Assembly (NCBI GenBank): GCA_002441465.1
Contig: DJWE01000072.1
Location: 44,888 to 88,273 of the forward strand
Length of the DNA: 43,386 bases
Direction of reading: 5' to 3'
Source: Propionibacteriaceae bacterium UBA6238
Lineage (GTDB): Bacteria; Actinomycetota; Actinomycetes; Propionibacteriales; Propionibacteriaceae
Part shown: positions 30,215 to 37,951 of the stretch, piece after piece
Layout: each line of letters opens with the position of its first letter
How positions within the stretch are numbered: the stretch's first letter is position 1
Made by a program: the position numbers and the translations under genes
The notes under the pieces: model-generated
Database searches by the model: none
The model's input: only the letters and a program-made list of their open reading frames with translations
What the model was told of the DNA's origin: nothing

Positions 30215-32319
30215 GCGTTCACTCCTTGGTTGTCGGCCTGCGCCTGGATGGCGGTGATGGCCACGGTGTTCACGATGTCCTCGACCAGCGCTCCCCGCGA
30301 CAGGTCGTTGACCGCCTTGTTCAGGCCCTGCAGGACGGGGCCGATCGCCACTGCTCCGCTCGAGCGCTGCACGGCCTTGTAGGTGTTGTTGCCGGTGTTC
30401 AGGTCCGGGAAGATGAACACGGTCGCCTGGCCGGCCACCGGCGAGTCCGGCAGCTTCGTCCGGGCGACGGTCGGGTCGACGGCGGCGTCGAACTGGATCG
30501 GCCCTTCCAGGGCCAGGTCCGGCATTTTCGCCCGGACGATCTCGGTCGCCTCGCGCACCTTGTCCACGTCCGCGCCGAAGCCCGACGTCCCGGTCGAGTA
30601 GGACAGCATCGCGACTCGCGGCTCGATCCCGAACGCGACCGCCGTTTCCACCGAACTGATCGCGATGTCGGCCAGTTGCGCGGCGCTGGGGTCGGGATTC
30701 ACCGCGCAGTCGGCGTACACCACGACCTGGTCGGGCATGCACATCAGGAACGAGCCCGACACCACGCTCACGCCCGGTTTGGTCTTGATGAACTCCAGGG
30801 ACGGCCGGATCGTGTTCGCCGTGGTGTTGATCGCCCCGGAGACCATGCCGTCGGCCATGCCCAGGTGCACCATCATCGTGCCGAAGTAGCTCAGGTCGGT
30901 GAGCTTCTCCCGGGCCTGCTCGACGGTGACGCCCTTGTGCGCGCGCAATCGGGCGTACTCCTCGGCGAATCTCTCCACCAGCTCGGGGTCGGTCGGATCG
31001 ACCACGGTCACGCCGTGCAGGCTCAGCCCCAGCCGGGTCGCGCGCTGCTTGATCGCCTGTGCGTCGCCGAGCAGGATCAGGTTGGCCACGCCCCGCTGCA
31101 GCAGGATGTCCGCCGAGGTCAAGATCCGGTCGTCGCTCGATTCGGGCATCACGATCGTGCGCCGGTCCGACCGGGCGAGGTCTTGAAGCTGGTGCTCGAA
31201 CATCAGCGGCGTGATCACGTCGGAGCGGTGCACCTGGAGCGCGTTCAGCAGCGCCGCCACGTCGACGTGCTCGGAGAACAGCCGGCGCGCGACCTCCACC
31301 TTGCGCGGGCTGGACGTCATCGCCCCCTCCAGGCGGAAGATCCGGTCCGAACTGGTGTAGGTACCCAGGTTCGTCATCCCGATCGGCAGCTGGTTGTGGA
31401 TGCCGTCGATCAGCTTCACGATCGTGTCGGGGATCTCGTAGCCGCCCAACAGGATGATCCCGGCCAGGGGCGGGAACGAGCCGGACCGGTGCGCGAGCAG
31501 CAGACCCGGAAGCAGATCGGAGCGGTCGCCCGGCATGATCACGGTCGATTCGGGGGTGAGCCGCCGCAACACGTTGGGCAGCGTCATCGCGGCTACCAGG
31601 GTGTCCTGGCTTTCCCGGTCGAGCAGGTCGGGATTGCCCAGCACGAGGTTCGCCTCGACGGCGTCGAACTGAGCGCGGACGGTCGGCGCGGCGAGCAGCC
31701 GGTCGGCCGGGAGCGCTGCGGTGATCACGTCCGGCAGCTTCGCCAGCTCGGCTCGGACGGCGGCCAGATCGGCCGGATCGACCTCTTCGCTGGCCGCGCG
31801 TTCGAGGGTGGACACCCGGTTGGCGATCACCGCGATCACTTTCGCGTGGTGGGCGCGGAACTCGGCCAGCCCGCCCTCGGCTGCCGAGCGGATGTCTTCG
31901 GGCGTCCGACTGCGTCCCGAGACCACGAGAACGACGGGGACGTTGAGGTTCGCCGCCACCCGGGCGTTGAAGGTCAACTCGGTGGGGGAGGTGGTCGCGG
32001 TGTAGTCCGAGCCCAGGATCACCACGGACTCGTAGCGCTCCTTGATCAGGGCGTACTTCTCGACCAGCTGGTGCAGCGCGGCGTCCGGATCGTCGTGGAC
32101 CTCTTCGTAGGTGACGCCGACGGCGTCGGCATAGGTCTGCTCGACACCTGGCTGGCTGATCAGCGTGTGCAGGATGGCGTCCTCGGTCCCACTGGCCACG
32201 ACCGGACGGAACACACCGACCGAACTCACCGTGCGGGTCAGGGCTTCGATCATGCCGACGGCGACCATGGACTTGCCCGTGCGCCCCTCCGGTGCGGCGA
32301 CGTAGATGCTGTTGCTCAC
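30211..32319 (-). CDS. pta: Phosphate acetyltransferase
   Basis: The 702-residue long form has an N-terminal P-loop-like CobB/DethA-type domain (about 1-200, APEGRTGKSMVAVGMIEAL), a DRTGG domain (about 215-330) and the C-terminal catalytic PTA_PTB domain (about 370-700). The last shows IVMPESSDDRILTSADILL, YFGTMMVHLGMADGMVSGA, MLSYSTGTSGFGADVDKV and VFIFPDLNTGNNTYKAVQRS. It makes acetyl phosphate from acetyl-CoA. GTG at 32319 begins at the usual N-terminal strand (SNSIYVAAPEG); the longer frame to 32679 is rejected because it runs into the nfo region. It is the first gene of the pta-ackA operon. Confidence 0.96.
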   Translation of the reverse strand: MSNSIYVAAPEGRTGKSMVAVGMIEALTRTVSSVGVFRPVVASGTEDAILHTLISQPGVEQTYADAVGVTYEEVHDDPDAALHQLVEKYALIKERYESVVILGSDYTATTSPTELTFNARVAANLNVPVVLVVSGRSRTPEDIRSAAEGGLAEFRAHHAKVIAVIANRVSTLERAASEEVDPADLAAVRAELAKLPDVITAALPADRLLAAPTVRAQFDAVEANLVLGNPDLLDRESQDTLVAAMTLPNVLRRLTPESTVIMPGDRSDLLPGLLLAHRSGSFPPLAGIILLGGYEIPDTIVKLIDGIHNQLPIGMTNLGTYTSSDRIFRLEGAMTSSPRKVEVARRLFSEHVDVAALLNALQVHRSDVITPLMFEHQLQDLARSDRRTIVMPESSDDRILTSADILLQRGVANLILLGDAQAIKQRATRLGLSLHGVTVVDPTDPELVERFAEEYARLRAHKGVTVEQAREKLTDLSYFGTMMVHLGMADGMVSGAINTTANTIRPSLEFIKTKPGVSVVSGSFLMCMPDQVVVYADCAVNPDPSAAQLADIAISSVETAVAFGIEPRVAMLSYSTGTSGFGADVDKVREATEIVRAKMPDLALEGPIQFDAAVDPTVARTKLPDSPVAGQATVFIFPDLNTGNNTYKAVQRSSGAVAIGPVLQGLNKAVNDLSRGALVEDIVNTVAITAIQAQADNQGVNA

Positions 32320-32422
32320 GAGGGTCAGGCTATCGCCGCCGGAGAGTCGGTCTGACCAGGATCTCGGGTCCGGGAGCGGCTCGGCCCAGGACGGTGACGC
32401 CATCCCGGTACCGGTGGACGGC

Positions 32423-33217
32423 TCAGCCCACGCGCTCGCGCAGCCAGTCCAGGTCGGCGCTCTGGCCGGCCGTCCCGCCCGGGGTCTCGACCACGATCGG
32501 CGCACCCGCGGTGGCAACCACCTCGGCGAGCCCCTCAGGATCGCACTCGCCCTGCCCGAAGTTGGTGTGCCGATCGGCGCCGGAGTCGAAGGCGTCCCGG
32601 GAGTCGTTGGCATGGACGAGGTCGATCCGTCCGGTGATCGCGAGGATCTTGTCGACCAGCCCGTGTAGCTGGATCCCACCGGCGTGCGCGTGGCAGGTGT
32701 CGAGGCAGAATCCGACCCGGTCGGCGTTCGGCGAGGCGGAGATCGCGTCCCACAGCCGGGCGATCCGGTCGAGCTGACGGGCCATCGCGTTCGCTCCGCC
32801 GGCGGTGTTCTCGATCAGTAGCGGCACGTCGATGGTGAGGCCGTCGATCGCTTTGCGCCAGTTGTCGAAGCCCACCTCGGGGTCGTCGGAGGCGAGCACG
32901 TGGCCGCCGTGCACGATCACCCCGGCCGCTCCGATCTCCGCGGCAGCAGTGAGTTGCTTCTGCAGGTGCTGTCGGCTCGGGATCCGGATCCGGTTGTTGG
33001 TCGAGGCGAGGTTGAGCACGTACGGCGCGTGCACGTAGAGGGCCACTCCTGCGTCCGCCGCGTCCTGCCGCAGGGCGGCGGCACCGCCCGGATAGGCGAC
33101 CTGCGGGCCCTTCCAGGCCTGCGGATCCCCGAGGAAGAACTGGCTCAGCCCGGCCGAGCGCGCCTGAGCCTCGGCGATCGGATTCTCCTGGTCGACGTGT
33201 CCGCCCATCAACACCAT
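32423..33217 (-). CDS. nfo: Deoxyribonuclease IV (AP endonuclease, family 2)
   Basis: The 264-residue TIM-barrel enzyme cleaves DNA 5' of abasic sites in base-excision repair. The three-zinc site residues are recognisable: His in YVHAPYVLNLA and VIVHGGHVL, Glu in LLIENTAGG, Asp and His in GFCLDTCHAHAGG, the DLVHANDSRDAFDSGADRH block and Glu in IVVETPGG. Length is slightly below E. coli Nfo (285). ATG 33217 or the internal ATG at 33208 could be used. It lies about 100 bases upstream of pta on the same strand and may be cotranscribed, though functionally separate. Confidence 0.92.
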   Translation of the reverse strand: MVLMGGHVDQENPIAEAQARSAGLSQFFLGDPQAWKGPQVAYPGGAAALRQDAADAGVALYVHAPYVLNLASTNNRIRIPSRQHLQKQLTAAAEIGAAGVIVHGGHVLASDDPEVGFDNWRKAIDGLTIDVPLLIENTAGGANAMARQLDRIARLWDAISASPNADRVGFCLDTCHAHAGGIQLHGLVDKILAITGRIDLVHANDSRDAFDSGADRHTNFGQGECDPEGLAEVVATAGAPIVVETPGGTAGQSADLDWLRERVG

Positions 33218-33251
33218 GGCAGCAGACTAGACGACGTCATTTCGAGTGGAG

Positions 33252-33668
33252 TCAGGGTCGGTCGACGACCGCACCGACCGACGCGGATAGCTCGCGCAGG
33301 GCGGCGAGCGCCTCCTCGGCGCGATCACTCGGCACCAGCAAGTGGTCGTGGTGGAATCCGGCCAGCACGTTGCAGGGGATCTCCCGTTCGGCGAGCGCTC
33401 CGGCCACGGCGGCGGTGAGTCCCACCGCCTCCAGCGCGGAGTGCACGCTGAGCGTGATCCAGGCGAAAGTGCCGGAATGACCGAGCCGGAACGCGTCCGC
33501 CTCGTGTCGCTCCAGCACCAAGGTGGTGCCTTCGTCCTCGGTCACAGTCGCCTGTGCGGGCAGGGTGTCCTCGTTCGTGGTGCTCACGACGACGAACTCC
33601 CCAGGTCGTCGCACCGGCTCCAGCGTGCGCAGCAGTTCCTCAAGATCGCGCAGCGCGGGTTGATTCAT
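33252..33668 (-). CDS. ACT domain-containing protein
   Basis: The 138-residue protein reads as two ACT-type modules. The first half includes RPGEFVVVSTTNEDTLPAQA and an F-x-W-I-T strand. The second half includes SALEAVGLTAAVAGALAERE with IPCNVLAGFHHDHLLVPSDR, the pattern of the small stand-alone ACT family once called DUF2241. ACT domains usually bind amino acids. It may bind a small ligand and modulate an enzyme, but no partner is evident. It is divergent from the acyl-CoA ligase gene. Confidence 0.8.
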   Translation of the reverse strand: MNQPALRDLEELLRTLEPVRRPGEFVVVSTTNEDTLPAQATVTEDEGTTLVLERHEADAFRLGHSGTFAWITLSVHSALEAVGLTAAVAGALAEREIPCNVLAGFHHDHLLVPSDRAEEALAALRELSASVGAVVDRP

Positions 33669-33714
33669 CGCGATGCCTCCTCACGCCACAGTCTGCTCCT
33701 TCCGTGGCGCTGGG

Positions 33715-33740
33715 AAACCTACCTACGGTGGAGTAGGTTT
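33715..33740. promoter_or_regulatory. Inverted repeat between ACT protein and acyl-CoA ligase genes
   Basis: AAACCTAC and GTAGGTTT form perfect eight-base arms around a ten-base spacer in the 100-base divergent gap. The size and AT-rich arms suit a TetR- or FadR-type repressor of the acyl-CoA ligase gene. No such regulator is adjacent. Confidence 0.45.
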
Positions 33741-33768
33741 GATCTAGATTCGTTGCGAAGGAGCGTCG

Positions 33769-35550
33769 ATGGATGCTGGGCACCTGGCCGTCAGGTTCGT
33801 CGCAGCGGCCGCGCGGCACGCACAGCGTCCGGCCACCCGGGTTGCATGCGGGGACGGCTGGACGGTGCGCAGCTACGCCGAGTTGCACTCCGACGTCCGC
33901 CGGTTGGCCGCTCGCCTGATCGAGCTGGGCCTGGCTCCGGGCGAGCGAGTCGCGATCTTCTCGGCCAACCGGCCGGAGTGGACGCTGGTAGACCTCGCCT
34001 GTGCCTGCGCGGGCCTGGTCTCGGTGCCGCTGTACGCCACCAGCACCGCCGACCAGGCTGCCTACGTCCTGGCCGACGCGGGCTGCCGGGTCGCGTTCGT
34101 CGCCGGCGCGGTGGAACTGGCCAAACTGGACGCCGCACGTGCGAACCTGCCTGCGCTGGAGCGCGTGGTGGCCTTCGACGAGCCCGACGGTGCGGACGCC
34201 ACGAGCCTGGCCGACAAACTCGCCGCCGGAGGCTCCTCCTCCGCGGTGGACGATCGTCTCGCCGCCGTCTCGGCCGAGGACCTCGCCACGATCATCTACA
34301 CCTCGGGCACCACGGGTGAGCCGAAGGGCGTGATGCTCAGCCACCGCGGCCTGACCCATCAGGTGGACGTGCTCAATCGCTATTTCTCGATCACCGAGAC
34401 CGACACCTCGCTGTGTTTCCTGCCGCTCAGCCATGCCCTCGAGCGCGCGTGGACCTACGTCGTGCTCAGCAGCGGGGCGCTGAACACCTACCTGACCGAT
34501 CCGCGGACGATCGCCGAGGCGATGGTGCGGGTGCGGCCCAACCTGCTGGTCAGCGTGCCCCGGTTGTACGAGAAGGTGTACTCCGCCGCGTCGGAGAAGG
34601 TGGCCGGCTCCCCGATCAAGCAGCGGCTGATGGCGTGGGCGTTGCGGGTCGGCACCGAGTTCCACACCTCGGTCGTCGAGGGCCGCCCGCGGAGCAGGTC
34701 CTTGATCGTGCGGTTCAAACTGGCCGACAAGCTCGTGCTGAGCAGCATCCGAGCGGCGCTGGGCGGGCCGAAGAAGGTGCTGGCCTGCGGGGGCGCACCG
34801 CTGCGTGCGGAGATCCAGGAGTTCTTCTTCGCCTGCGGCTTGCTGCTGCTCTCGGGTTACGGGCTCACCGAAGCCTCGCCGCTGGTGACCTTTCCGTCCC
34901 CCGCCGGCTACCGGTTCGGCACGGTCGGGCGCGTCGTGGACGGGGGCGAACTGCGGATCACCGATGAGGGTGAGATCTGCTACCGCGGGCCGAACGTGAT
35001 GCTCGGCTACTGGAACAAGCCCGAGGAGACTGCCGCCGTCCTCGTGGACGGGTGGCTGCACACCGGCGACATCGGGCACCTGGACGAGGACGGCTTCCTC
35101 CTCATCACCGATCGGATCAAGGATCTGATCGTCACCAGCAACGGCAAGAACGTCGCGCCGTCCCCGATCGAGGCGCTGCTTGCGGCCGACCCGCTGTTCG
35201 AGTACACCCTGCTGTTGGGGGACAACCGGCCCTACCTCACCTTGTTGGTCGCCCCGTCGCTGCCTCACCTGGAGGACATCGGACGCCAGTTGCAGCTCAC
35301 CTGGGCGCACCGCGACGAGCTGCTGTCCAACCCGGCGATCATCGAGGAGTTGCGCCGCCGCGCCGGCGAGCTGACCGCGAAGCTGGCTGCGCACGAGCAG
35401 ATCCGCGACCTGCGCCTGCTCGTGGAGGAGTTCACCCAGGAGAACGGGCTGCTGACCCCCACGCTGAAGGTGAAGCGCAAGGAGGTCGAACGCCGCTTCG
35501 CCCAGATCGTCGAGGAGATGTACGCCCGCGCGGGCAAGTCGAAGAAGTGA
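33769..35550 (+). CDS. Long-chain acyl-CoA ligase (AMP-forming)
   Basis: The 593-residue adenylate-forming enzyme has the A3 core TIIYTSGTTGEPKGVMLSH near residue 180, LCFLPLSHALERAWTY, the A5 motif LLLSGYGLTEASPLVTF, and the hinge LHTGDIGHLDEDGFLLITDR with KDLIVTSNGKNVAPSPIE. The long insert between A3 and A5 (VYSAASEKVAGSPIKQRLMA) is typical of the FadD15/ACSL-like long-chain group. It activates fatty acids to acyl-CoA through an acyl-adenylate. GAAGGAG precedes ATG 33769. It is monocistronic, with a hairpin after the stop. Confidence 0.92.
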   Translation: MDAGHLAVRFVAAAARHAQRPATRVACGDGWTVRSYAELHSDVRRLAARLIELGLAPGERVAIFSANRPEWTLVDLACACAGLVSVPLYATSTADQAAYVLADAGCRVAFVAGAVELAKLDAARANLPALERVVAFDEPDGADATSLADKLAAGGSSSAVDDRLAAVSAEDLATIIYTSGTTGEPKGVMLSHRGLTHQVDVLNRYFSITETDTSLCFLPLSHALERAWTYVVLSSGALNTYLTDPRTIAEAMVRVRPNLLVSVPRLYEKVYSAASEKVAGSPIKQRLMAWALRVGTEFHTSVVEGRPRSRSLIVRFKLADKLVLSSIRAALGGPKKVLACGGAPLRAEIQEFFFACGLLLLSGYGLTEASPLVTFPSPAGYRFGTVGRVVDGGELRITDEGEICYRGPNVMLGYWNKPEETAAVLVDGWLHTGDIGHLDEDGFLLITDRIKDLIVTSNGKNVAPSPIEALLAADPLFEYTLLLGDNRPYLTLLVAPSLPHLEDIGRQLQLTWAHRDELLSNPAIIEELRRRAGELTAKLAAHEQIRDLRLLVEEFTQENGLLTPTLKVKRKEVERRFAQIVEEMYARAGKSKK

Positions 35551-35577
35551 CTCTCGTCCCGATCGCCTGAGGGCGGT

Positions 35578-35620
35578 GCCGGGGGCTCGGCCGCACACGT
35601 CCGAGCGAGCCCCGGCTTTC
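35578..35620 (+). terminator. Terminator-like hairpin after the acyl-CoA ligase gene
   Basis: GCCGGGGGCTCG pairs with CGAGCCCCGGC (one bulge), followed by only three T. It is 28 bases after the ligase stop. Confidence 0.6.
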
Positions 35621-35685
35621 GTGATTTCCGCCCCGAGAAGGGTGGACACGTGGTTGGCTGGGTGGTGCTTGGATTTCTCAGACGA

Positions 35686-35701
35686 ATACCCCGGGGGGTA
35701 T
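35686..35701. promoter_or_regulatory. CsoR/CstR-type operator
   Basis: ATACCCC-GG-GGGGTAT is a perfect palindrome with G-tract arms, the form recognised by CsoR-family copper or persulfide sensors. It ends ten bases before the probable ATG at 35712 and covers the alternative ATG at 35700. No CsoR-family gene is visible in the window. Confidence 0.7.
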
Positions 35702-35711
35702 GGTGGCACGC

Positions 35712-37382
35712 ATGAAGACGGTGATTGTTGGCGGGGTCGCAGGCGGCATGTCGGCGGCGACGAGGCTGCGCAGGTTGGACGAGAAGGCCGAGATCGTGGT
35801 GCTGGAGAGATCCGGCCATGTTTCCTTCGCCAACTGCGGCCTGCCCTACTACGTGGGCGGCGTGATCTCCCAGCGCACCGCGCTGTTGCTGCAGACGCCG
35901 CAGAGCCTCAAGGCGCGCTTCGGCATCGACGTCCGCGTCGAGTCGGAGGTGACCTCGATCGACCGGACCGCGAAGACCGTCAGCGTCCGCAACCTCAGCA
36001 CCGGTGTGGAGTACACCGAGAGCTACGACAGCCTCGTCCTGGCCCCCGGCGCGGCCCCGTTCGTGCCGCCGATCCCCGGCGTCGAGCGCGCCTTGGTGCT
36101 GCGCAACATCGCCGACACCGACAAGATGGCCGATGCGGTGGACGAGCTCCTCTCCCGCGCCGAACGCGAGCGGATCCGCGCCGCTGTCGACGAGGACGTC
36201 GCCGACACCACGCCCACCGCTGTGATCATGGGCGGCGGGTTCATCGGCGTCGAGCTCGCCGAGAACCTCACCGACCGCGGCCTGAAGACCACGATCGTCG
36301 AGCTGGCCGACCAGATCATGGCGCCGCTGGACGTGGAGATGGCCGCCCTGGTCGAGAAGAACCTGGTCGCCCACGGCGTCACCGTGATCACGGGAGCCTC
36401 CGTGACCTCGGTCGAAGCCGACACCGTCACCTTGTCCACCGGGCAGAGCCTGGCGGCGAGCCTGGTGATCGCCGCGATCGGCGTCCGGCCGGAGACCGGC
36501 CTGGCTGCGGCCGCAGGACTCGAGCTGGGCGAGCGCGGCGGCATTCTGGTCGACGAGCACCAGCGCACCTCGGACCCGTCGATCTTCGCCGTCGGCGACG
36601 CGGTGGTGAAGCGGGACGCGCTCACCGGTGGCCAGGCCCTGGTGCCGCTGGCCGGACCGGCCAACCGGCACGGCCGGCTGGTCGCCGACGTGATCGCCGG
36701 ACGCCCGGTGTCCGCGGCGCCCGTGCTCGGCACCGCCGTGGTCGGGGCCTTCGGGCAGATCGCCGGCGCGACCGGCTGGACGGAGAAGCGCGCTTTGGCC
36801 GCGGGTCGCAAGATCCGGGTCATCCACACTCACCCGGCCAACCACGCCGGTTACTACCCGGGTGCGGAGGGAATGTCGCTCAAGCTGGTCGTGGACGCGG
36901 AGACCGACGCGATCCTCGGTGCCCAGGGGGTCGGTGGCGCCGGCGTGGACAAGCGCATCGACGTCATCGCGACCGCGATGCGAGGGGGAATCACCGCCTC
37001 CGAGCTGACCGATCTGGAGCTCAGCTACGCACCGCAGTTCGGTTCGGCCAAGGATCCGGTGAACATGCTGGGCTACGTCGCGGAGAACCTGCGCGACGGC
37101 CTCACAGAGACCATCCAGTGGCACGAGGTCGCGGACGAGGTGGCCAAGGGCGTCCAGCTGATCGACGTGCGCACCCCGTCGGAGTACGCCCGCGGGACGG
37201 TCGATGGCGCAGTGAACATCCCGGTCGACGACCTGCGCGCGCGGCTCGACGAGGTTGCCGACGACGTGATCGTGCACTGCCAGGTGGGGTTGCGCGGCTA
37301 TCTTGCTGCACGAACTCTCGCCCAGCACGGTCGCCACGTACGCAATCTCGACGGCGGATACCGCACGTGGGCCCGCATCTGA
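35712..37382 (+). CDS. CoA-disulfide reductase-rhodanese fusion (pyridine nucleotide-disulfide oxidoreductase)
   Basis: The 556-residue flavoenzyme has an FAD-binding start (MKTVIVGGVAGGMSAATRL), the active-site Cys in HVSFANCGLPYYVGG (near 43), an NAD site (VIMGGGFIGVELAENL) and the second FAD motif (SIFAVGDAV). A C-terminal dimerisation domain is followed by a rhodanese domain (about 465-556, LIDVRTPSEYARGTVDGAVN) with catalytic Cys in IVHCQVGLRGYL. This CoADR-Rhd type reduces CoA persulfides and polysulfides. ATG 35712 is preferred because the upstream operator overlaps the ATG at 35700. The operator suggests induction by reactive sulfur or copper. Confidence 0.9.
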   Translation: MKTVIVGGVAGGMSAATRLRRLDEKAEIVVLERSGHVSFANCGLPYYVGGVISQRTALLLQTPQSLKARFGIDVRVESEVTSIDRTAKTVSVRNLSTGVEYTESYDSLVLAPGAAPFVPPIPGVERALVLRNIADTDKMADAVDELLSRAERERIRAAVDEDVADTTPTAVIMGGGFIGVELAENLTDRGLKTTIVELADQIMAPLDVEMAALVEKNLVAHGVTVITGASVTSVEADTVTLSTGQSLAASLVIAAIGVRPETGLAAAAGLELGERGGILVDEHQRTSDPSIFAVGDAVVKRDALTGGQALVPLAGPANRHGRLVADVIAGRPVSAAPVLGTAVVGAFGQIAGATGWTEKRALAAGRKIRVIHTHPANHAGYYPGAEGMSLKLVVDAETDAILGAQGVGGAGVDKRIDVIATAMRGGITASELTDLELSYAPQFGSAKDPVNMLGYVAENLRDGLTETIQWHEVADEVAKGVQLIDVRTPSEYARGTVDGAVNIPVDDLRARLDEVADDVIVHCQVGLRGYLAARTLAQHGRHVRNLDGGYRTWARI

Positions 37383-37611
37383 GGGCACCGAAAGTGTATG
37401 AGTCTGTACGAACTAGGTGAACATTGACGGCATTACCGTTCGCGGGACGGTTGACTAGGTAACGCAGGCACGGCTACCAGGGCTGGGGGGCGCTGGTTCA
37501 CCGGGCCAGCTTCAGAGGGGACACGCGGTCATGGCGGTGATCGCAGTCAGACGTTGGTGCGGTTGAACGCTTCATACCCTGGTGCCTGCCTGCGCTTTCG
37601 TCTGTCCGCGT

Positions 37612-37631
37612 TGATGTGGTCAACCACATCA
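37612..37631. promoter_or_regulatory. Perfect 20-base palindrome before the HTH gene
   Basis: TGATGTGGTCAACCACATCA has nine-base arms around a CA centre. It lies 22 bases before the GTG of the small HTH gene. It is a strong candidate for the binding site of the HTH proteins encoded next. The rest of 37383-37611 shows a weak promoter-like pair (TTGACT and CTACCA, 17 apart, near 37450) and no gene. Confidence 0.6.
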
Positions 37632-37653
37632 GCCCACCCCCGACAGGAGCTTC

Positions 37654-37914
37654 GTGCATCAACGGCCCACCCGTAGCGAACTGATCCAACTGATCAACCA
37701 GGCCAGGTTGGACCGGCACATTTCCATCCGATCCGCAGCGCGAATCGCAGGAGTCCCCGCGGCGACCGCGCAGGGGTGGCTCTCCGGAAGGCATTTCCCG
37801 ACGCCGGCACTGCGACCGAAACTCCTGCGGCTGGTCGAGGCGCTTGAACTCAGCGACCACCTGCATCCCGCACTCTGGCTGGACGATCCGCCTCGGCGTG
37901 AGATTTCCGAATAG
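37654..37914 (+). CDS. Small stand-alone helix-turn-helix protein
   Basis: The 86-residue protein is almost entirely a helix-turn-helix unit: RSELIQLINQARLDRHISIR, then SAARIAGVPAATAQGWLSG and HFPTPALRPKLLRLVEALEL. It closely resembles the N-terminal 85 residues of the following nSTAND1 gene, sharing the TAQGWL and HFPTPALR blocks. AGGAG precedes GTG 37654 by five bases. It ends 37 bases before the next start, so the two are probably cotranscribed. It may bind the palindrome just upstream and repress the pair, or form heterodimers with the large protein. The fold is XRE-like; no exact family is recognised. Confidence 0.75.
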   Translation: MHQRPTRSELIQLINQARLDRHISIRSAARIAGVPAATAQGWLSGRHFPTPALRPKLLRLVEALELSDHLHPALWLDDPPRREISE

Positions 37915-37951
37915 CCCACGGTTTGCCGAGGGTCGCTGAGACAATCCGATT

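Noticed and set aside
29027..30742. Longer ackA with an N-terminal extension
   Set aside because: The extension is pta in another frame; MSTPVLLLNCGSSS at 30214 is the canonical start.
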